In this document: positions 11,523 through 21,922 of the stretch, piece by piece | Layout of the letters: every line of letters starts with the position of its first letter | Numbering within the stretch: the stretch's first letter is position 1 | From: Comamonadaceae bacterium OH2545_COT-014 | GTDB lineage: Bacteria > Pseudomonadota > Gammaproteobacteria > Burkholderiales > Burkholderiaceae_C | DNA: 64,000 bases | NCBI GenBank assembly: GCA_003859965.1 | Contig: RQYR01000006.1 | Coordinates: 60,497 to 124,496 of the forward strand | Direction: 5' to 3' | The notes under the pieces: generated by a model | What the model was told of the DNA's origin: nothing | Database searches by the model: none | What the model saw: the letters and a program-made list of their open reading frames with translations, nothing else | Made by a program: the position numbers and the translations under genes

Positions 11523-13427
11523 ATGGCCCTGCTCACCCTGCTCAACGCCCAGCTCGCCTACGGCCACGTGCCGCTGCTTGACCATGCCGACTTCGCGCTC
11601 GAAGCGCGCGAGCGGGTGGGCCTGATCGGGCGCAACGGCACCGGCAAATCGTCGCTGCTGAAAATACTGGCCGGGCTGGAGCGCCCCGACGACGGCGCCC
11701 TGCAAATGCAGCAAGGCCTGCGCCTGGCCTACGTGCCGCAGGAGCCGGCGCTGACCGGCTTTGCCACCGTGGCCGACGCCGTGAGCGCCGGCATGGCCCC
11801 CATGGCCGCGCTGATCGAGCAATACAGCCGGGGCGAGGGCGATCTGGCCGCGCTGCAAGCGCGCATCGAGGCCGAAGACGGCTGGAACTGGCCGCAGCGC
11901 GTGGCCGAAACCCTGCAACGCCTGGGCCTGGACGGCGCGCGCCGCGTGGCCGACCTGTCCGGCGGCACGCAAAAGCGCGTGGCGCTGGCGCAGGCGCTGG
12001 TCACGCGGCCCGACGTGCTGCTGCTCGACGAACCCACCAACCACCTTGACCTGGACGCCATCGGCTGGCTGGAAGAGCTGCTGCTCGCCTTCCGCGGCAG
12101 CATCGTCACCATCACCCACGACCGCGCCTTTCTCGACCGCATCGCCACCCGCATCGTCGAACTCGACCGCGGCCGCCTGCTCAGCTACCCCGGCAACTTC
12201 GCCGCCTACCAGGCCCAGAAAGAAGCCCAACTGGCGCACGAAGCCACCCTGCACGCCAAGGCCGACAAACTGCTCGCGCAGGAAGAAGCCTGGGTGCGCC
12301 AGGGCGTGGAAGCGCGCCGCACCCGCGCGCAAGGCCGCATCAACCGCCTGCACGCCCTGCGCGCCGCCCGCGCCGCCCGCCGCGAGGCGCTGGGCCGCGT
12401 GCGCATGGACGTGGCCAGCGGCCTGCCCAGCGGCAAAGTGGTGGCCGAGTTGGAGGCCGTGCACAAGGCCTTTGACGGCGCGCCGCCCGTGGTGCAAGGC
12501 TTTGGCGCCACCATCCTGCGCGGCGACAAGGTCGGCCTGATCGGCCCCAACGGCGCGGGCAAAAGCACGCTGCTCAAGCTCATTTTGGGCGAGCTCGCCC
12601 CCGACGGCGGCCGCGTGCGCCAGGGCGCCAACCTGCAAGTGGCCTACTTCGACCAGATGCGCCAGCAGCTCGACCTGGACGCCACGCTGGAAGACTTCAT
12701 CAGCCCCGGCAGCGAATGGATCGAAATCGGCGAAGGCCCGCGCGCGCGCCGCCAGCACGTCAAGAGCTACCTGGGCGACTTTCTGTTCAGCCCCGCGCGC
12801 GCCGCCTCGCCCGTGCGCAGCCTCTCCGGCGGCGAACGCAACCGCCTGCTGCTGGCGCGCCTGTTCGCCCGCCCCGCCAACGTGCTGGTGCTGGACGAAC
12901 CCACGAACGACCTGGACATCGACACCCTGGAGCTGCTGGAAGAGTTGCTGCAAACCTACGAAGGCACCGTCTTTCTCGTCAGCCACGACCGCGCCTTCAT
13001 GGACAACGTGGTCACCAGCACCATCGCCTGGGAAGGCCCCGGCCAGTGGCGCGAATACGAAGGCGGCGTGACCGACTGGCTCACCCAGAGCCAACGCGCC
13101 CGCCAGCTGCGCGAAGCCGCTGCCCCGCCGCGCCCCGCCGCCGCGCAGGCTGAAAGCAAAAAAGCCCCCCAGGGCACACCTGCACAGCGCGAGACGCTAC
13201 AAAAAAGAAAGCTCAGCTACAAAGACCAGCGCGAACTCGACGCCCTGCCCGGCCGCATCGAGGCGCTGGAGGCCGAACAAGCCGCCATCCGCGCCGAACT
13301 GGCCGACGGCAGCCTCTACCAGAGCGATTTGCCCAAAGCCATCGCCCTGCAGGCGCGCGACACCGCTATCGAGGAAGAACTGATGGCTGCGCTGGAACGC
13401 TGGGAGCAGCTCAGCGCCGGCGGCTGA
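11523..13427 (+). CDS. uup: ABC-F ATPase Uup
   Basis: Soluble duplicated ATP-binding-cassette protein of the ABC-F class, which acts on ribosomes or DNA intermediates rather than in transport. From the ATG at 11523 (634 residues) there are two cassettes, with Walker A GRNGTGKSS (about 36) and GPNGAGKST (about 340). The signature motifs are DLSGGTQKRVALAQAL and SLSGGERNRLLLARL, and the Walker B motifs are LLLDEPTNHLDLD and LVLDEPTNDLDID. The C-terminus from about residue 555 (KRKLSYKDQRELDALPGRIE) is the charged coiled coil typical of Uup. No Shine-Dalgarno is evident at this start; the frame stays open upstream through non-coding-looking sequence. Confidence 0.93.
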   Translation: MALLTLLNAQLAYGHVPLLDHADFALEARERVGLIGRNGTGKSSLLKILAGLERPDDGALQMQQGLRLAYVPQEPALTGFATVADAVSAGMAPMAALIEQYSRGEGDLAALQARIEAEDGWNWPQRVAETLQRLGLDGARRVADLSGGTQKRVALAQALVTRPDVLLLDEPTNHLDLDAIGWLEELLLAFRGSIVTITHDRAFLDRIATRIVELDRGRLLSYPGNFAAYQAQKEAQLAHEATLHAKADKLLAQEEAWVRQGVEARRTRAQGRINRLHALRAARAARREALGRVRMDVASGLPSGKVVAELEAVHKAFDGAPPVVQGFGATILRGDKVGLIGPNGAGKSTLLKLILGELAPDGGRVRQGANLQVAYFDQMRQQLDLDATLEDFISPGSEWIEIGEGPRARRQHVKSYLGDFLFSPARAASPVRSLSGGERNRLLLARLFARPANVLVLDEPTNDLDIDTLELLEELLQTYEGTVFLVSHDRAFMDNVVTSTIAWEGPGQWREYEGGVTDWLTQSQRARQLREAAAPPRPAAAQAESKKAPQGTPAQRETLQKRKLSYKDQRELDALPGRIEALEAEQAAIRAELADGSLYQSDLPKAIALQARDTAIEEELMAALERWEQLSAGG

Positions 13428-13628
13428 CGCCGGGCTGCTTTTCAAGCGGCGCGGGCAGCGTCCGCCTGCCCTCTGTCTGATTGCCGCCGGCCCCGGCATG
13501 GGGCATGCCTGCGGTGCGGGCGCTGGCCTGACCACAAGGTTTGCGCCTTCCCGCCCAGCCATCCTCTTGTGCCGCGCGGCCCATCGCTTTTAAACTCCCC
13601 GGCAGTATCTTCGCGCCGCGCTCCTGCC

Positions 13629-13928
13629 ATGCCTCATTCCCCTGCAGAGAAAAAACGCGCCATCACCCGGCTGCGCCGCATTCGCGGCCAGGTCGAGGCG
13701 CTGGAGCGCAGCATTGCCGAAGGCGCCGAGTGCGGCGCCGTGTTGCAGCAACTGGCCGCCATGCGCGGCGCCGTCAACGGCCTGATGGCCGAGGTGCTGC
13801 AAGGCCATTTGCGCGAGACCTTCGGCCACGCCGACTGCGGCCCCGATGCCGAGCGCGATGCGGCCCACGCGCGCCAGCACCAAGCCATCGACCAGGCCGT
13901 GGCGCTGGTGCGTTCCTACCTGCGTTAG
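13629..13928 (+). CDS. frmR: Formaldehyde-responsive repressor FrmR
   Basis: CsoR/RcnR-family all-alpha DNA-binding repressor that senses formaldehyde through a reactive cysteine. The 99-residue sequence (MPHSPAEKKRAITRLRRIRG, then AECGAVLQQLAAMRGAVNGL and GHLRETFGHADC) is very close to E. coli FrmR. It keeps the key Cys in ECGAVLQQ near position 36 and the following His in QGHLRETF. It lies 27 bp upstream of frmA in the same direction and therefore probably autoregulates a frmR-frmA operon. The start follows the family N-terminus MP. Confidence 0.94.
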   Translation: MPHSPAEKKRAITRLRRIRGQVEALERSIAEGAECGAVLQQLAAMRGAVNGLMAEVLQGHLRETFGHADCGPDAERDAAHARQHQAIDQAVALVRSYLR

Positions 13929-15430
<1,502 letters not shown>

Positions 15431-15486
15431 CAGCAGGCTGTGCAGCCGGTTTGATGCTGGCGTCAGGCCAAACAACATTCACCACC

Positions 15487-15882
15487 ATGAAACGATCACT
15501 CATTTCCTCGGGCTCTCCGCTGGAACCCACGATTGGCTTTTCCCGCGCGGTGCGCGTGGGGCCGTTTCTGGCCATTGCCGGAACAGCGCCCATTGCGCCT
15601 GACGGGGGCGTTTCCGCGCCCGGAGACGTGTATGGCCAGACCCTTCGCTGCCTCGAGATCATGGCGCAGGCAGTCGCCAAGGCAGGGCTACCGCTTCACA
15701 CGGTGGTCCGAACCCGGGTCATGCTCACGGACATTTCGCGCTGGGAAGAAGCGGCCAAAGCCCACGGCGAATATTTCCGCGAGATCAAGCCCGCCTGCAC
15801 ATTTGTCGAAGTCAAGGGTTTCATCCACAAGGACTGGCTGGTTGAGCTGGAGGCCGACTGTATTGCGGACGATGCGGCCTGA
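15487..15882 (+). CDS. RidA/YjgF family protein
   Basis: 131 residues from the ATG at 15487 (MKRSLISSGSPLEPTIGFSRAVRVG). It has the RidA-fold pattern of AGTAPIAPDGG, then the VVRTRVMLTDISRWEEAAKAHGEYF segment carrying the usual Arg at the subunit interface, and a Glu in VELEADCIA. Family members hydrolyse enamine/imine intermediates, but this belongs to a divergent subgroup and the substrate cannot be read from sequence. It lies between the GIY-YIG gene and fghA, all on the same strand. The frame extends upstream, but those codons overlap the GIY-YIG gene. Confidence 0.85.
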   Translation: MKRSLISSGSPLEPTIGFSRAVRVGPFLAIAGTAPIAPDGGVSAPGDVYGQTLRCLEIMAQAVAKAGLPLHTVVRTRVMLTDISRWEEAAKAHGEYFREIKPACTFVEVKGFIHKDWLVELEADCIADDAA

Positions 15883-15978
15883 CCTGCCGGTCAACCCGAG
15901 GCCCGCAGCGGCATTGGGTTGAAACCTGCTGGCTGAAAGCCATGAACCGTTTGGCCAAAACATAAGGGGTTCACCACC

Positions 15979-16818
15979 ATGCAACGCACCGAACACCACG
16001 CCAGCTTTGGCGGCCGCCAGGAGGTCTGGCAACACGATTCCACGAGCACCGGCACACCCATGAAGTTCGGCATCTACCTGCCGCCGCAGGCGCTGGCGGG
16101 GCAGAAGTGCCCGGCGCTGTACTGGCTCTCGGGCCTGACCTGCACGGAGCAGAACTTCACCACCAAGGCGGGGGCGCAGCAGTGGGCGGCGCAGCACGGG
16201 CTGATCGTGGTGGCGCCCGATACCTCGCCGCGGGGCGAAGGGGTGGCCAATGACGAGGGCTACGACCTGGGCCAGGGCGCGGGCTTTTACGTCAACGCCA
16301 CGCAAGCGCCCTGGGCGGCGCATTTCCGCATGGAAGACTATGTGGTGCAGGAGCTGCCCGCATTGGTGGAGCAGCACTTTCCGGCCAGCACCGCACGCGC
16401 TATCAGCGGCCACAGCATGGGCGGGCATGGCGCGCTGACGCTGGCGCTGCGCCACCCAGGGCGCTACCAGAGCGTGAGCGCCTTCAGCCCCATCGTCGCG
16501 CCCAGCCAGGTACCCTGGGGGCAAAAGGCTTTGCGCGCCTACCTGGGCGATGACCAGGCCGCATGGCGGCAGCACGATGCGGTGGCGCTGGTGAGCACGG
16601 CTTTGCAAGAGCGCCTGCCGCTGCTGGTCGATCAAGGCGATGCCGACGAGTTTCTGGCCGGGCAGCTGCGGCCCGAGCTGTTGCAGGCAGCTTGCGCGCA
16701 AGCCGGCCACCCGCTGACGCTGCGCATGCAGCCGGGTTACGACCACAGCTATTACTTCATCGCCAGCTTCATCGGCGATCACTTCGCGCACCACGCCCGG
16801 GCGCTGAAGGCGGCCTAG
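15979..16818 (+). CDS. fghA: S-formylglutathione hydrolase
   Basis: Serine esterase (esterase D family, alpha/beta hydrolase) that splits S-formylglutathione to formate and glutathione, completing the pathway begun by FrmA. 279 residues beginning [20 protein letters not shown]. The nucleophile elbow is [11 protein letters not shown] with the catalytic Ser. The expected Asp region is QGDADEFL, and the catalytic His lies in [13 protein letters not shown]. Length is as for E. coli FrmB (277). It is separated from frmA by about 880 bp holding two unrelated genes, but the common strand allows co-transcription. Confidence 0.95.
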   Translation: MQRTEHHASFGGRQEVWQHDSTSTGTPMKFGIYLPPQALAGQKCPALYWLSGLTCTEQNFTTKAGAQQWAAQHGLIVVAPDTSPRGEGVANDEGYDLGQGAGFYVNATQAPWAAHFRMEDYVVQELPALVEQHFPASTARAISGHSMGGHGALTLALRHPGRYQSVSAFSPIVAPSQVPWGQKALRAYLGDDQAAWRQHDAVALVSTALQERLPLLVDQGDADEFLAGQLRPELLQAACAQAGHPLTLRMQPGYDHSYYFIASFIGDHFAHHARALKAA

Positions 16819-16885
16819 AAGGCGGTCTGGACAGGGAGCGCCTATCCCGGCGCATGCCGGGCGGGCCGCGCCGTTCCCGCCCATT

Positions 16886-16914
16886 GGAACCTGTTCAACG
16901 TCCTTGCGCGGCGG
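16886..16914. repeat. End fragment of the AACCTGTTCAA inverted-end element (family 2)
   Basis: The bases AACCTGTTCAACGTCCTTGC (16888-16907) and the following GCGGCGG match the left end of the 168-bp element at 37588-37755 at 23 of 27 positions. Only one end is present, abutting the stop codon of the thioesterase gene, so this is a solo end or relic. Confidence 0.55.
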
Positions 16915-17424
16915 TTACGACACGATGTATGCGGCGCTGCCTGCGGCCAGCAGGCGGCCGTCTGCCGCGTGAAAGGCCATGCGGGTGTTGGCTACGCGCG
17001 AGCCCAGGCGCAGCACTTCGGCGCTGAGCAGGAAATGCGTGCCCGTGCCGGGGCGCAGGTAGTCCACGCGCAGGTCAATGGTGCCCAGCTTGCTGAAGCG
17101 GCGCAGGCGTGCGGCGGGCGGCTCGTCCATGTGGCGCGCGCCCAGGGCGGCCATCACGGCGGCGCCGCCCATGGCGTCCAGCCCGGCGCTGATCACGCCG
17201 CCATGCACGCGCCGGTGCTCGAAGTGGCCAATCAGCTCCTCGCGCATGTCCAGGCGGGCTTGCGCGCGCTCGGGCGCCAGGGCGGTCAGCCGCAGGCCCA
17301 GCAGGCGGTTGAAGACGATTTGCTCGTCAAAAATGCGGCGCACGCCTTCGATGAATTCAGGCTCGAAGGCGGATGCGATGTCCAAGGCGGGGCGGTCCGG
17401 CCGGGCGGTAGCGTGCGGGGTCAT
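16915..17424 (-). CDS. PaaI/YigI-type hotdog thioesterase
   Basis: A protein of the 4HBT hotdog superfamily that probably hydrolyses an acyl-CoA. From the ATG at 17424 (MTPHATARPDRPALD) it has 169 residues. The diagnostic helix is HGGVISAGLDAMGGAAVMAAL, preceded by DMREELIGHFEHRRV; the later RVDYLRPGTGTHFLLSAEVLRLGSR strand pair (given in short parts) is typical. An upstream in-frame start at 17487 exists but adds an atypical Ala/Pro-rich segment. It ends against a repeat fragment. Substrate not predictable. Confidence 0.8.
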   Translation of the reverse strand: MTPHATARPDRPALDIASAFEPEFIEGVRRIFDEQIVFNRLLGLRLTALAPERAQARLDMREELIGHFEHRRVHGGVISAGLDAMGGAAVMAALGARHMDEPPAARLRRFSKLGTIDLRVDYLRPGTGTHFLLSAEVLRLGSRVANTRMAFHAADGRLLAAGSAAYIVS

Positions 17425-17496
17425 GGCAGGCGGGGGCGCTGGGCGCGTCAAAAAGGCAAGAGCAAAAGCGGCTGCGGGTAACCGCAATCATGTGGT

Positions 17497-17553
17497 CAAT
17501 TGGGCCTTTTGGGCCGTAAATACGGCCCAAGGCGCTATCATTTTTGATTAAAC
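17497..17553 (-). repeat. Palindromic repeat (family 1)
   Basis: On the minus strand: TTTAATCAAAAATGATAGCG, then CCTTGGGCCGTATTTACGGC, then CCAAAAGGCC. The GGGCCGTA/TACGGCCC stem and the GATAGC flank match the copies at 30424, 24073 and 61184. It lies just upstream of the thioesterase start. Confidence 0.7.
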
Positions 17554-17639
17554 ATGGTTGCCGCCGTGTCGGGGCCAACGGGTTTTTCGGGCCTGGGGCG
17601 CTCACAGCCCCGGGCGGCGGGTGGTGGTTGCGCCCGGCC

Positions 17640-18101
17640 TCAGCGCAGCTTGACGGGCACGTTGCGCGGGCGGCCCTGTTCGTCAATGGCCACGTAGGTC
17701 AGCGAGGCTTCTGTCACCTTGACGTAGCGCCCCTGGCGGAAGAAATGTTCCGCATACACGCTGACCTTGACGGTGAGCGAGGTGGTGCCGATGCGTTCCA
17801 TCTTGGCGTAGAAGGACAGGATGTCGCCCACGCGCACCGGCTGCTTGAAGACGAACTGGTTGACCGCCACCGTGGCCATGCGGCCCTGGGCGTAGCGCGC
17901 GGGCAGCACGGCGCCGGCCAGGTCGGTCTGCGCCATGACCCAGCCGCCGAAGATGTCGCCGTTGTGGTTGGCGTCCGCCGGCATGGGGATGACCTTGAGC
18001 ACCAGTTCATGGTCGTCCGGCAGGCTTTCGGCCGGAACGTCCGCCGCCTCGTCGCGGGGCGGTTGCAGGGTGTTGACGAGCGAGCTGGAGACGTGGGACA
18101 T
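17640..18101 (-). CDS. YciA-type acyl-CoA thioesterase
   Basis: Hotdog-fold acyl-CoA hydrolase. From ATG 18101 (MSHVSSSLVNTLQPP) the product is 153 residues. The defining segment is PADANHNGDIFGGWVMAQTD, containing the catalytic Asp in GDIFGGW, followed by VNQFVFKQPVRVGDILSF. YciA-type enzymes act on a broad set of acyl-CoAs in the cytosol. It is divergent from the ABC exporter at 18156, with a 54-bp gap that must hold both promoters. An upstream start at 18128 would leave only 27 bp. Confidence 0.88.
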   Translation of the reverse strand: MSHVSSSLVNTLQPPRDEAADVPAESLPDDHELVLKVIPMPADANHNGDIFGGWVMAQTDLAGAVLPARYAQGRMATVAVNQFVFKQPVRVGDILSFYAKMERIGTTSLTVKVSVYAEHFFRQGRYVKVTEASLTYVAIDEQGRPRNVPVKLR

Positions 18102-18155
18102 GGGCACAATCCGTGTTTGGCAGAACAACTTGCAGACAAACGGGCATTTTCACTG

Positions 18156-20027
18156 ATGCGTGCCAGCGGCGAACGCCCCCCATCCCCCGCCTCCCCCCCT
18201 TCTTCCCCGGTTCAGGCTGCCAGCGCCGCGCCGCCCGACGGCTGGCGCACGCTGGGGCGCCTGCTGCCCTACCTGTGGCGCTATCCGTGGCGGGTGGCGG
18301 CGGCGCTGCTGTGCGTGCTGGCGGCCAAGCTGGCCAATGTGGGCGTGCCGCTGCTGATGGGCCGGCTGGTGGACGCCATGACGCTGCCGCCCGGCAGCCC
18401 GCAGGCGCTGCTGGTGGTGCCGGTGGCGCTGCTGCTGGCCTATGGCCTGCTGCGCTTCATGGGCACCGTGTTCAACGAGCTGCGCGAGCTGGTGTTTGCC
18501 CCCGCCACGCAGGGCGCCAGCCGCGCCGTGGCCTTGCAGGCCTTCGAGCACCTGCATGCCCTGAGCCTGCGTTTTCACCTGGCGCGGCAGACGGGCGGCA
18601 TGACGCGCGACATCGAGCGCGGCGTGCGCGGCATCGAGCAGCTGGTGTCGTACTCGCTGTATTCCACCGTGCCCACGCTGGTCGAGGTGGGGCTGGTGCT
18701 GGCCATCCTGGCGCTGAAGTTCGACGCGGGCTTTGCCTGGATCACCGGCGCGGCGCTGCTGCTGTACATCGCGTTCACCGTGGTGGTGAGCGAGTGGCGC
18801 ACGCGCTTTCGGCGCGAGGCGAACGCGCTGGAATCCAGCGCCCACACCCGCGCCATTGATTCGCTGCTGAACTACGAAACCGTCAAGTACTTCGGCAACG
18901 AGGGCTTCGAGGCGCGCCGCTACGACGAGGGGCTGGACCGCCTGCGCCGCGTGCGCCTGAAGACGCAGCGCACGCTGTCGCTGCTCAACGCGGGGCAGCA
19001 GCTCATCATCGCCGTCAGCCTGGTGGCCGTGCTGTGGCGCGCCACCCAGGGCGTGGCCGAGGGGCGCATGACGCTGGGCGATCTGGTCATGGTCAACGCC
19101 TTCATGATCCAGCTGTACGTGCCGCTGAACTTCCTGGGCATCGTGTACCGCGAAACGCGCCAGCACCTGGCCGACGTGGGCCGCCTGTTCACCCTGCTGG
19201 CGCAGCCGCAGGAGGTGGCCGACGCCCCCGGCGCCCCGGCCCTGCGCACCAACCCCGTGGGCGGCGGCCCGGTGGACGTGCGTTTCGAGCGCGTGAGCTT
19301 CGCCTACGACCCGGCGCGGCCCATCCTGCATGAGGTGAGCTTTGACATCCCCGCCGGCAAGACGGTGGCCGTGGTCGGCCCCTCGGGCGCGGGCAAGTCC
19401 ACGCTGGCGCGCCTGCTGCTGCGCTTTTACGACGTGACGGACGGGCGCATCCTGATTGCCGGGCAGGACATCCGCGCGGTCACGCAGGCCAGCGTGCGCC
19501 GCGCCATCGGCATCGTGCCGCAGGACACGGTGCTGTTCAACGACACCGTGGCCTACAACATCCGCTACGGCCGCCCCGACGCCAGCGACGCCGAGGTGCA
19601 CGCCGCCGCGCGCGCCGCGCACATTCACGACTTCATCGCCGGCACGCCGCAGGGCTATGACACCGTGGTGGGCGAGCGCGGGCTCAAGCTCTCCGGCGGC
19701 GAAAAGCAGCGCGTGGCCATTGCCCGCACGCTGCTCAAGAACCCGCCCGTGCTCATCTTCGACGAAGCCACCAGCGCGCTGGATTCGGCCAACGAACGGG
19801 CCATCCAGGCCGAGCTGCGCCAGGCCGCCGCCGGCAAGACCACGCTGGTGGTGGCGCACCGCCTGTCCACCGTGGTGGACGCGCACCAGATCCTGGTGAT
19901 GGAGGGCGGGCGCATCGTCGAGCGCGGCAGCCACGTGGAGCTGCTGGCCGCGCACGGCCGCTACGCCGCCATGTGGGCCTTGCAGCAAAACGCCGAACCC
20001 GCCGTGGCCGCCGGGCTGGCGCCGTGA
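18156..20027 (+). CDS. ABC exporter, Atm1/HMT1-type half-transporter
   Basis: Fused transmembrane plus ATPase half-transporter, 623 residues from ATG 18156. After a Pro/Ala/Ser-rich cytosolic start there are six hydrophobic segments (about residues 50-330). Within them, RFHLARQTGGMTRDIERG and NYETVKYFGNEGFEARRYD are characteristic of the Atm1/mitochondrial-like branch rather than MsbA. ATPase motifs: Walker A GPSGAGKST (about 408), signature KLSGGEKQRVAIARTLLK (about 511), Walker B PVLIFDEATSALD. This branch exports glutathione-linked sulfur or metal species and confers heavy-metal tolerance; the substrate here is inferred. A longer open frame runs upstream over the divergent thioesterase and is not coding. 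Confidence 0.9.
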   Translation: MRASGERPPSPASPPSSPVQAASAAPPDGWRTLGRLLPYLWRYPWRVAAALLCVLAAKLANVGVPLLMGRLVDAMTLPPGSPQALLVVPVALLLAYGLLRFMGTVFNELRELVFAPATQGASRAVALQAFEHLHALSLRFHLARQTGGMTRDIERGVRGIEQLVSYSLYSTVPTLVEVGLVLAILALKFDAGFAWITGAALLLYIAFTVVVSEWRTRFRREANALESSAHTRAIDSLLNYETVKYFGNEGFEARRYDEGLDRLRRVRLKTQRTLSLLNAGQQLIIAVSLVAVLWRATQGVAEGRMTLGDLVMVNAFMIQLYVPLNFLGIVYRETRQHLADVGRLFTLLAQPQEVADAPGAPALRTNPVGGGPVDVRFERVSFAYDPARPILHEVSFDIPAGKTVAVVGPSGAGKSTLARLLLRFYDVTDGRILIAGQDIRAVTQASVRRAIGIVPQDTVLFNDTVAYNIRYGRPDASDAEVHAAARAAHIHDFIAGTPQGYDTVVGERGLKLSGGEKQRVAIARTLLKNPPVLIFDEATSALDSANERAIQAELRQAAAGKTTLVVAHRLSTVVDAHQILVMEGGRIVERGSHVELLAAHGRYAAMWALQQNAEPAVAAGLAP

Positions 20028-20052
20028 ACGGCGGGTCGGCCAGGCACTGGGG

Positions 20053-20080
20053 TTAACCATTAGGCCGGACTTCTTAGAAT
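20053..20080 (+). promoter_or_regulatory. Candidate sigma-70 promoter of gltI
   Basis: TTAACC (20053-20058), 16-bp spacer, TAGAAT (20075-20080), about 50 bp upstream of the gltI start. The -10 matches five of six consensus bases and the -35 four of six. Confidence 0.45.
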
Positions 20081-20131
20081 GGCGTTACCAAACGTTCAAC
20101 TGTTCCCCTGTTTTTCCCGAAAGGATTTGGC

Positions 20132-21031
20132 ATGAAAAAGCAACTGCTGGCCTTGGCCGCTTTCGCCCTGGTGGCGGGCGGCGCCGTGGCCCAAGGCACC
20201 ACCGACACGCTGGAGAAAATCAAGTCCAGCGGCACGGTGAATCTGGGCGTGCGCGACTCCTCCGGCCTGGGCTTCACGCTGGGCGGCGGCAAGTACGTGG
20301 GCTTTCACACCGAAATGGCCGAGCGCATCATTGACGACCTGGCCAAGCAGCTGGGCAAGCCGCTGAAGATCAACTACCAGGTCATCACCTCGCAGAACCG
20401 CATTCCGCTCACGCAAAACGGCACCATCGACTTCGAGTGCGGCTCCACCACCAACAATGTCGCGCGCCAGAAAGACGTGGCCTTTGCCGTGACCACTTTC
20501 GTGGAAGAAGTGCGCATTGCCACCAAAGCCAACTCCGGCATCAACGCCATCAAGGACCTGGACGGCAAGACCGTGGCCGTGACCACCGGCACCACCAGCG
20601 TGCAGCACCTGCGCAAGCACGAGCGCGCCGCCGGCGTGAACTTCAAGGAAGTGATGGGCAAGGACCACGCCGACAGCTTCCTGCTGATGGCCTCCGGCCG
20701 CGCCGACGCCTTTGTGATGGACGGCTCCATCCTGGCCAAGAACATCGCCACTTCCAAGGATCCGAAGGAATTCAAGGTCGTGGGCGAGGTGATCTCGGTC
20801 GAGCCCATTGCCTGCATGCTGCGCAAGGGCGATGCCAAGTTCAAGGAAGCCATCGACAACTCCATCAAGCGCCAGATCAAGGACGGCTCGCTGGCCAAGC
20901 TGTACGACAAGTGGTTCATGCAGCCCATTCCGCCCAACAACATGGCGCTGAACATGCCGCTGTCGGAAAGCACCAAGGCTGCCTGGGACAACCCCAACGA
21001 CAAGCCGATGGAAGACTACGCCAAGAAGTAA
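20132..21031 (+). CDS. gltI: Glutamate/aspartate ABC transporter, periplasmic binding protein
   Basis: 299-residue solute-binding protein of the amino-acid (family 3) type. Signal peptide MKKQLLALAAFALVAGGAVA, mature QGTTDTLEKIKSSGTVNLGV. The GltI-like fingerprint continues with RDSSGLGFTLGGGKYVGFHTE, the EC-GSTTNN segment at DFECGSTTNNVARQKDVAF and TGTTSVQHLRKHE. It delivers glutamate or aspartate to GltJK. The ribosome binding site GAAAGGA precedes ATG 20132. It is separated from gltJ by a terminator-like stem, which would make it more abundant than the membrane subunits. Confidence 0.93.
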   Translation: MKKQLLALAAFALVAGGAVAQGTTDTLEKIKSSGTVNLGVRDSSGLGFTLGGGKYVGFHTEMAERIIDDLAKQLGKPLKINYQVITSQNRIPLTQNGTIDFECGSTTNNVARQKDVAFAVTTFVEEVRIATKANSGINAIKDLDGKTVAVTTGTTSVQHLRKHERAAGVNFKEVMGKDHADSFLLMASGRADAFVMDGSILAKNIATSKDPKEFKVVGEVISVEPIACMLRKGDAKFKEAIDNSIKRQIKDGSLAKLYDKWFMQPIPPNNMALNMPLSESTKAAWDNPNDKPMEDYAKK

Positions 21032-21088
21032 TCCAGCCGCCGGCCAGCCGGCTCACCGGCTGACGCAAGGCTGGCGAAAGCCTGGCCA

Positions 21089-21121
21089 CGCTCGCCGCGC
21101 GGACGCGGCGGGCGTTTTTTT
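21089..21121 (+). terminator. Intra-operon terminator/attenuator between gltI and gltJ
   Basis: An 11-bp stem with one T-G pair (21089-21099 with 21104-21114, loop cgga) followed by seven T. It lies 58 bp after the gltI stop and 37 bp before gltJ, so partial read-through is expected to set binding-protein to permease stoichiometry. Confidence 0.85.
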
Positions 21122-21157
21122 GTTCACGCGAAAACGCGAATCGCTGGAGAAGGCGAG

Positions 21158-21919
21158 ATGTTCAATCTGGACTGGTCGGTGTTCTGCCAGGACACCCTGA
21201 CGAGCGAAGTGGTCGCGGGCTGCTTTGGCACGAGCCGCGACCCCACCTATCTCAACTGGATCATCAACGCCTGGGGCTGGACGGTGGCCGTGGCGCTGGC
21301 GGCATTGGTGGTTGCGCTGGTGGTGGGCTCGGTGGTGGGCGTGATGCGCACCCTGCCCGACAGCCCCTGGCTCGTGCGTCTGGGCAATGCCTGGGTGGAG
21401 CTGTTTCGCAACATTCCGCTGCTGGTGCAGATCTTCCTGTGGTACTACGTGGCGCCTGCGCTGGTGCCGCCCATGCAGGGGTTGCCGCCTTTCGTGCTGG
21501 TGGTGATCGCGCTGGGCTTTTTCACCTCGGCCCGCATCGCCGAGCAGGTGCGCGCGGGTATCCAGGCGCTGCCCAAGGGCCAGCGCCACGCGGCCATGGC
21601 TCTGGGCATGACCACGCCGCAGACCTACCGCCACGTGCTGCTGCCCATGGCGTTTCGCATCATCATCCCGCCGCTGACCAGCGAGTCAATGAACATCTTC
21701 AAGAACTCGTCGGTGGCGTTCGCCGTCTCCATCGCGGAGCTGACGCAGTTCGCCATGCAGACGGGCGAGGAAACCTCGCGCCCCATTGAGGCCTACCTGG
21801 CCGTCACGGTGCTCTACATCGTCTCGGCGCTGCTCATCAACCGCCTGATGGCCGTGGTGGAAAAGCGCGCGCGCGTGCCCGGCTTCGTGGCCGCGGGCAC
21901 CGGGGCAGGGGGGCATTGA
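21158..21919 (+). CDS. gltJ: Glutamate/aspartate ABC transporter permease GltJ
   Basis: Inner-membrane permease of the HisM/GltJ group, 253 residues. A periplasmic N-terminal insert (about residues 8-30) precedes the first helix, as in E. coli GltJ. Several hydrophobic segments follow. The permease signature EQVRAGIQALPKGQRHAAMALGM is complete (quoted here as its core), coupling to the ATPase GltL. Next gene gltK starts 3 bp after the stop. Confidence 0.93.
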   Translation: MFNLDWSVFCQDTLTSEVVAGCFGTSRDPTYLNWIINAWGWTVAVALAALVVALVVGSVVGVMRTLPDSPWLVRLGNAWVELFRNIPLLVQIFLWYYVAPALVPPMQGLPPFVLVVIALGFFTSARIAEQVRAGIQALPKGQRHAAMALGMTTPQTYRHVLLPMAFRIIIPPLTSESMNIFKNSSVAFAVSIAELTQFAMQTGEETSRPIEAYLAVTVLYIVSALLINRLMAVVEKRARVPGFVAAGTGAGGH

Positions 21920-21922
21920 GCC

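Noticed and set aside
10650..13094. 814-codon minus-strand frame across yceI, its terminator and uup
   Set aside because: It crosses a strong terminator and two well-supported plus-strand genes; no protein family pattern.
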